The notes under the pieces were generated by a model that worked only from the letters and a program-made list of their open reading frames with translations, had not been told where the DNA came from and made no database searches. Below, piece by piece: positions 61,151 to 64,000 of a stretch of 64,000 nt of DNA (position 1 is its first letter; each line of letters begins with the position of its first letter). Origin of the DNA: Candidatus Barnesiella excrementavium (lineage in GTDB: Bacteria > Bacteroidota > Bacteroidia > Bacteroidales > Barnesiellaceae); assembly GCA_019115485.1 (NCBI GenBank), contig DXDM01000036.1, positions 1 to 64,000 on the forward strand. The letters are read 5' to 3'. Position numbers and translations under genes: made by a program.

Positions 61151-62287
61151 TCAGAAGGCTACGGTTGCCGAGTAGGTTGTCTCGCCCTTGAAGAAAGGCA
61201 TCTGAACTTCATATTCGGGCATCCATACATATTTGGTTTGACCGTCGTGAATTACTTCGGCCAAAAGTCCGAATATCCGTCCATAAGGCAGGTCGGGGGG
61301 AACCACCATGCTGTTGTCGTAATTGGGGTTGGGCACATAATACTCTTTGGTGTCATACAAGATGCATTTGCCGTTGGTATCGGTTCGCTTGGATACGAAG
61401 ACTTCGGGCCAGATGTCCCGATTGTGCCCGCTTCCGCCAGCCCGTGAGCCGTAAAAGTTGACTATGATGCCCCGTTTGGCTTCGCCCGATACGGTGACGT
61501 TTAGTTCAATCTTTTCGGGATAGAGCTGGTTGAAAAAGTCGGGGAAGGCATTGCCCACCTGTTTTGCACCGCCTGTGTAGTTCATGACATTTGCCGCGTA
61601 GTCGCTCCACTCCCCGTCGGAAGTGCTGTTCATGATACATTTGGGTGGCCGGTATTGCATGTGGTTCACGGGATTGTCGGCCGACTCGATGATGTATTGA
61701 TACATGTCGGTCACACCCCGGTAGTGCCCCAACTCGTGTACCAGGGTCTTGTAGGTTTCGTCGGTGAAAATCTCTTTGGGACTGTTGGGCCCGGCCATCA
61801 CGGTGACGACCGACCGGTTGTCGCTCCCGCCACCGTGGGCAGCGCCACCGTTGCCGCTCTCGCCGTTGTCTTGCAGACAGTCGAAGAATACGGTTACATC
61901 GTATTTCCCGAAGTCGATGGGGGCGTCGTAGATTTCGTAGCGAAGTGTCTGATCGGCCGAGGAGCCGTCGTAGATGGATACGTCGGCAACCGTATAGCGA
62001 TAGGTGTGTTTCAGCTTTCCCTTTGAGGACTCGTTCCAGAAGTTACTGGCTTTGCGGAACAGTTCGTCCATCTTGGTCTTGATGGAGCGCTCGTTGGCAT
62101 TCAGGTGTCCTTCGACGCTGGCTCGGTCGATGTAGACCAATACGTTGAATGTCAACGTGTCTTTTGTTGATACGGGAGGATTCGTCCCGCCCGTGCCACC
62201 GTTGCCCGACGGCAAATCGAGTTCCGTTTTGGAACAGGCCGACAGGGTGAGAACGGTAATCAGAAGATAAGCAAACAGATTTCTCAT
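61151..62287 (-). CDS. Metzincin-like zinc metalloprotease lipoprotein, subtype B
   Basis: 378 residues, lipoprotein signal with lipobox LSAC (Cys18) followed by a flexible Gly/Thr/Pro-rich linker (about 25-42), as in surface-exposed Bacteroides lipoproteins. N-terminal module (NVLVYIDRASVEGHL, FWNES), then EIFTDETYKTLVHELGHYRGVTD (His184, Glu185, His188, Gly191, Asp194), the full HExxHxxGxxD metzincin pattern, and KCIMNS with Met219 35 residues after His184. Cys-Ile-Met is also the Met-turn of reprolysin-type metzincins. The C-terminal domain includes GIIVNFYGSRAGGSGHNRD and a YVWMPEY end. It pairs with the soluble subtype-B protein at 58710. Function is inferred from the zinc site only. Confidence 0.74.
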   Translation of the reverse strand: MRNLFAYLLITVLTLSACSKTELDLPSGNGGTGGTNPPVSTKDTLTFNVLVYIDRASVEGHLNANERSIKTKMDELFRKASNFWNESSKGKLKHTYRYTVADVSIYDGSSADQTLRYEIYDAPIDFGKYDVTVFFDCLQDNGESGNGGAAHGGGSDNRSVVTVMAGPNSPKEIFTDETYKTLVHELGHYRGVTDMYQYIIESADNPVNHMQYRPPKCIMNSTSDGEWSDYAANVMNYTGGAKQVGNAFPDFFNQLYPEKIELNVTVSGEAKRGIIVNFYGSRAGGSGHNRDIWPEVFVSKRTDTNGKCILYDTKEYYVPNPNYDNSMVVPPDLPYGRIFGLLAEVIHDGQTKYVWMPEYEVQMPFFKGETTYSATVAF

Positions 62288-62407
62288 GCGAATGTCTTTT
62301 ATCGTGTCATGTTTTTGGGGGCGTACCCGCCAATCCTGCGGGAGCCTCCGGGAAAAAGCCCCTCTCGAAAGGGAAACTCTTGCGGGGGGAGAGAAGCAGT
62401 CCGGTCG

Positions 62408-63556
62408 TTACAGATCGATCGAGATGGTGTATTCCCTTTCGCCCGTTTCGAGCAGGTGGGTACACATGTCGAGGTCGGAGAGCCACATGTACCGCTTGTT
62501 CTCGCCATCGACAATTTCCATCAGGAAGCAGTACCAGCGCGAGAACGGCCATTCGTCTTTGGGCGATTTCGGCGGTGTGTTGGGGGCTCCTTCGCCCGGG
62601 AAGAACATCTCGTAGGTGTTGTTGATGACAATCTGTCCCTGGCTGTTGCTCTTTTCCACCAGGTAAGGCGAGTTCCCTTCGGCGTCGTACACGTCGGGAC
62701 CGCCGAAATATCCGCCGGCCCGGGTACCGAAGAAGTTGATGACAACCCCCCGTTTGGGCTCTTTGTCCTTGGTCACGTTGATGATTAGCTTGTCGGGATA
62801 TATCTTTTTATTCAACTCCCGGTCCAGCTGCTTTTGGTGGGCGGTGTAGTTGAACAGGGCCGAACAATAGTCGCTCCACACCATGTAGCCGGTACCCATG
62901 TTACAGGCGGGCGGGTTGTAGGCTTCGCCACTGACGCGGTTGCTCTCGGCCGATATGAGATATTGATACAGGTCTTGGGCTCCGCGCACGTGGCCATACT
63001 CGTGCCCCAGGTTGCTGTAAGTGCCCTGGTTGGGATATTCGGCATCGGCAAAGATGTCTACGCTCCGCGGGAGGAAGGCATTGACCACCGACTGCCCGCT
63101 TGCGCCTCCGCCTCCGCATGACAGTCCCGTCTCTTCGGCGTTCAACGCAAAGAATACGACGAAATCATATTTCTCGGTATTGAGCAGACCGTAGGCCTGG
63201 CTCCTGAACTCTTCGTATCTCGAAGGGTCGTTGCCGGTGTCGTAGATGTGCAACTCCTCGCCCGGGACAAATTCAAAATAGTACTTGAATTTGTTGGGGC
63301 TTTCGTTCCAGAACCGGGTGGTTTTGCGGAACATCTCTTTCAGTTTGATGTTGAAAGTCCTTTCTCCACCGTAATATTCCAGGTCGGCCCGGTCGACCCA
63401 CACCTGTGCGCGATAGGTGATGGTGTCGCCGGTCGATGTTGTGCTGCCTGTTCCCGGGGTAGGTTGGATAGTAGAGAGGTCCAACTCCTGGTTGCCGCAG
63501 GATAGCCCCAGCAAGAGCCACCCTGCGAGTAATGCGATGTTTTGAATCTTATTCAT
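62408..63556 (-). CDS. Metzincin-like zinc metalloprotease lipoprotein, subtype A
   Basis: 382 residues, lipoprotein signal with lipobox LGLSC (Cys20) and a Thr/Gly/Ser linker (about 30-45). Body very similar to the soluble protein at 57504: YRAQVWVDRADLEYYGGE, FWNESPNKFKYYFEFVP, a GGGGASGQSVV loop, then the zinc site LGHEYGHVRGAQD (His185, Glu186, His189, Gly192, Asp195) and ACNMG with Met220, 35 residues after His185. The C-terminal domain has GVVINFFGTRAGG and ends near YMWLSDL. A 120-bp gap follows before the next gene (62288-62407), with only short stems (CCCGC/GCGGG near 62326-62342) and no gene. It starts 12 bp after the discoidin-domain gene. Confidence 0.74.
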   Translation of the reverse strand: MNKIQNIALLAGWLLLGLSCGNQELDLSTIQPTPGTGSTTSTGDTITYRAQVWVDRADLEYYGGERTFNIKLKEMFRKTTRFWNESPNKFKYYFEFVPGEELHIYDTGNDPSRYEEFRSQAYGLLNTEKYDFVVFFALNAEETGLSCGGGGASGQSVVNAFLPRSVDIFADAEYPNQGTYSNLGHEYGHVRGAQDLYQYLISAESNRVSGEAYNPPACNMGTGYMVWSDYCSALFNYTAHQKQLDRELNKKIYPDKLIINVTKDKEPKRGVVINFFGTRAGGYFGGPDVYDAEGNSPYLVEKSNSQGQIVINNTYEMFFPGEGAPNTPPKSPKDEWPFSRWYCFLMEIVDGENKRYMWLSDLDMCTHLLETGEREYTISIDL

Positions 63557-63568
63557 TTCGTTTACTGA

Positions 63569-64000
63569 TTAATCGATTGAAATACTGAACTCTCCCATGT
63601 AGGCGTTCTTCCGGTTGTTAATCTTGCTGTCGTCGACGTTCGACAGAATCATCAGGCGCACGTAACGAGCTTTTTGGACGGACGGCAAAAGATAGGTGTA
63701 GGGGTCGCTCCCGTGAGCGATAGCGTCGTCGCTCGAGCTGGACATGCGATATACCCCCAGGTCGGTCCATGAGGCCTTGTCGTTGCTCACCTTGAATTGC
63801 ACGTCGCGCACGTAGCCGTTATCGGCGGTTTGGGTTTGCCATAATGAAATGGTGTTGAACACCTCTTCTTTCCCGAAATCGATGATAAACTCGTAGGGCG
63901 TGTTGGGAAAATCGCTCGATGCTCCGCCATTGACATTCCACTGCCACTGCCAGTGCGTGTTTATATCGTCGTCGATGATGTTGCTGATGGGTTCGTTGGA
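63569..64000 (-). CDS. F5/8 type C (discoidin) domain protein, partial
   Basis: The C-terminal 143 residues of a protein whose start lies beyond the right edge; the frame is open to 64000, and the GTG at 63862 is internal. The visible part is a discoidin/CBM32-like domain: SNIIDDDINTHWQW, then PYEFIIDFGKEEVFNTISLWQ, VSNDKASWTDLGVYRM, KARYVRLMILSN and the final AYMGEFSISID. The last strand reaches the stop, so the domain is C-terminal. Such domains bind glycans or glycoproteins at the cell surface, often after DUF1735 in surface lipoproteins. It is the first visible gene of the run containing the metalloprotease-like proteins, 12 bp before the next start. Confidence 0.85.
   Translation of the reverse strand, partial: SNEPISNIIDDDINTHWQWQWNVNGGASSDFPNTPYEFIIDFGKEEVFNTISLWQTQTADNGYVRDVQFKVSNDKASWTDLGVYRMSSSSDDAIAHGSDPYTYLLPSVQKARYVRLMILSNVDDSKINNRKNAYMGEFSISID

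Noticed and set aside
1-64000. CRISPR array, insertion sequences, rRNA operon
   Set aside because: No regularly spaced direct repeats, transposase or integrase motifs, or rRNA signature sequences were seen on either strand.

Overview
The window looks like a gut-type Bacteroidales chromosome (phylum Bacteroidota). The reasons are SusC/SusD pairs, many exported glycoside hydrolases, lipoproteins with short lipoboxes, type IX-like C-terminal domains, AT-rich gene starts without clear Shine-Dalgarno sites, and promoters matching the Bacteroides consensus TTTG-N19-TAnnTTTG. I cannot name the genus. No rRNA, insertion sequence, phage module or CRISPR array is visible, and no pathway-specific regulator (HTCS, SusR, AraC or ECF/anti-sigma pair) lies inside the window.

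Region 1 (2-36086, all + strand) is a long plant-glycan utilisation region. It opens with the 3' end of one SusD gene, then a SusC, a second SusD and a DUF1735 surface lipoprotein. An N-terminally truncated glycoside hydrolase, an ADP-ribosylglycohydrolase-like lipoprotein, a GH16, a GH74-like lipoprotein, a clan GH-A enzyme, an amidohydrolase and a GntP permease follow. After a 299-bp gap come a secreted protein with a sorting-type tail, a GH30-like enzyme, GH2, a second GH74-like protein and GH28. A sodium:solute symporter, a third GH74-like protein, a GH9 without signal peptide, a GH3 lipoprotein and a GH130 phosphorylase complete the region. The simplest reading is surface cleavage of beta-linked wall glycans (three GH74-like proteins, GH16, GH28, GH30), periplasmic trimming (GH2, GH3), symport, then cytosolic hydrolysis and phosphorolysis (GH9, GH130 with the mannosylglucose phosphorylase signature). 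The exact polymer is not decided by sequence alone; xyloglucan and glucomannan are both plausible.

Region 2 (36.1-42.2 kb, minus strand) is mostly core genome: a flavodoxin-like protein, an orphan T5orf172/GIY-YIG-like gene in an AT-rich pocket, tRNA-Leu(UAA) and tRNA-Gly(GCC) with a textbook promoter and terminator, and a tightly packed pyrE - SRPBCC - argH - aldo/keto reductase - Rieske-like lipoprotein operon.

Region 3 (42.3-64.0 kb, minus strand) is a second degradative region with a different flavour: two GH63-like enzymes, GH97, GH3, a triple-repeat lectin-like protein, a large GH2, and then five consecutive secreted HExxH proteins. Four of these form one family with a metzincin-type zinc motif (HExxHxx[G/M]xxD) and a Cys-x-Met Met-turn exactly 35 residues after the first His. 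The fifth is a gluzincin-like DUF6055-type protein. A discoidin-domain protein runs off the right edge. GH97, GH3 and the lectin-like gene each have their own promoter, and all three carry the same upstream element exactly 31 bp from the -7 box. This points to a shared regulon, perhaps for glycoprotein breakdown. The metalloprotease cluster and the shared promoter element are the most novel-looking parts of the window.
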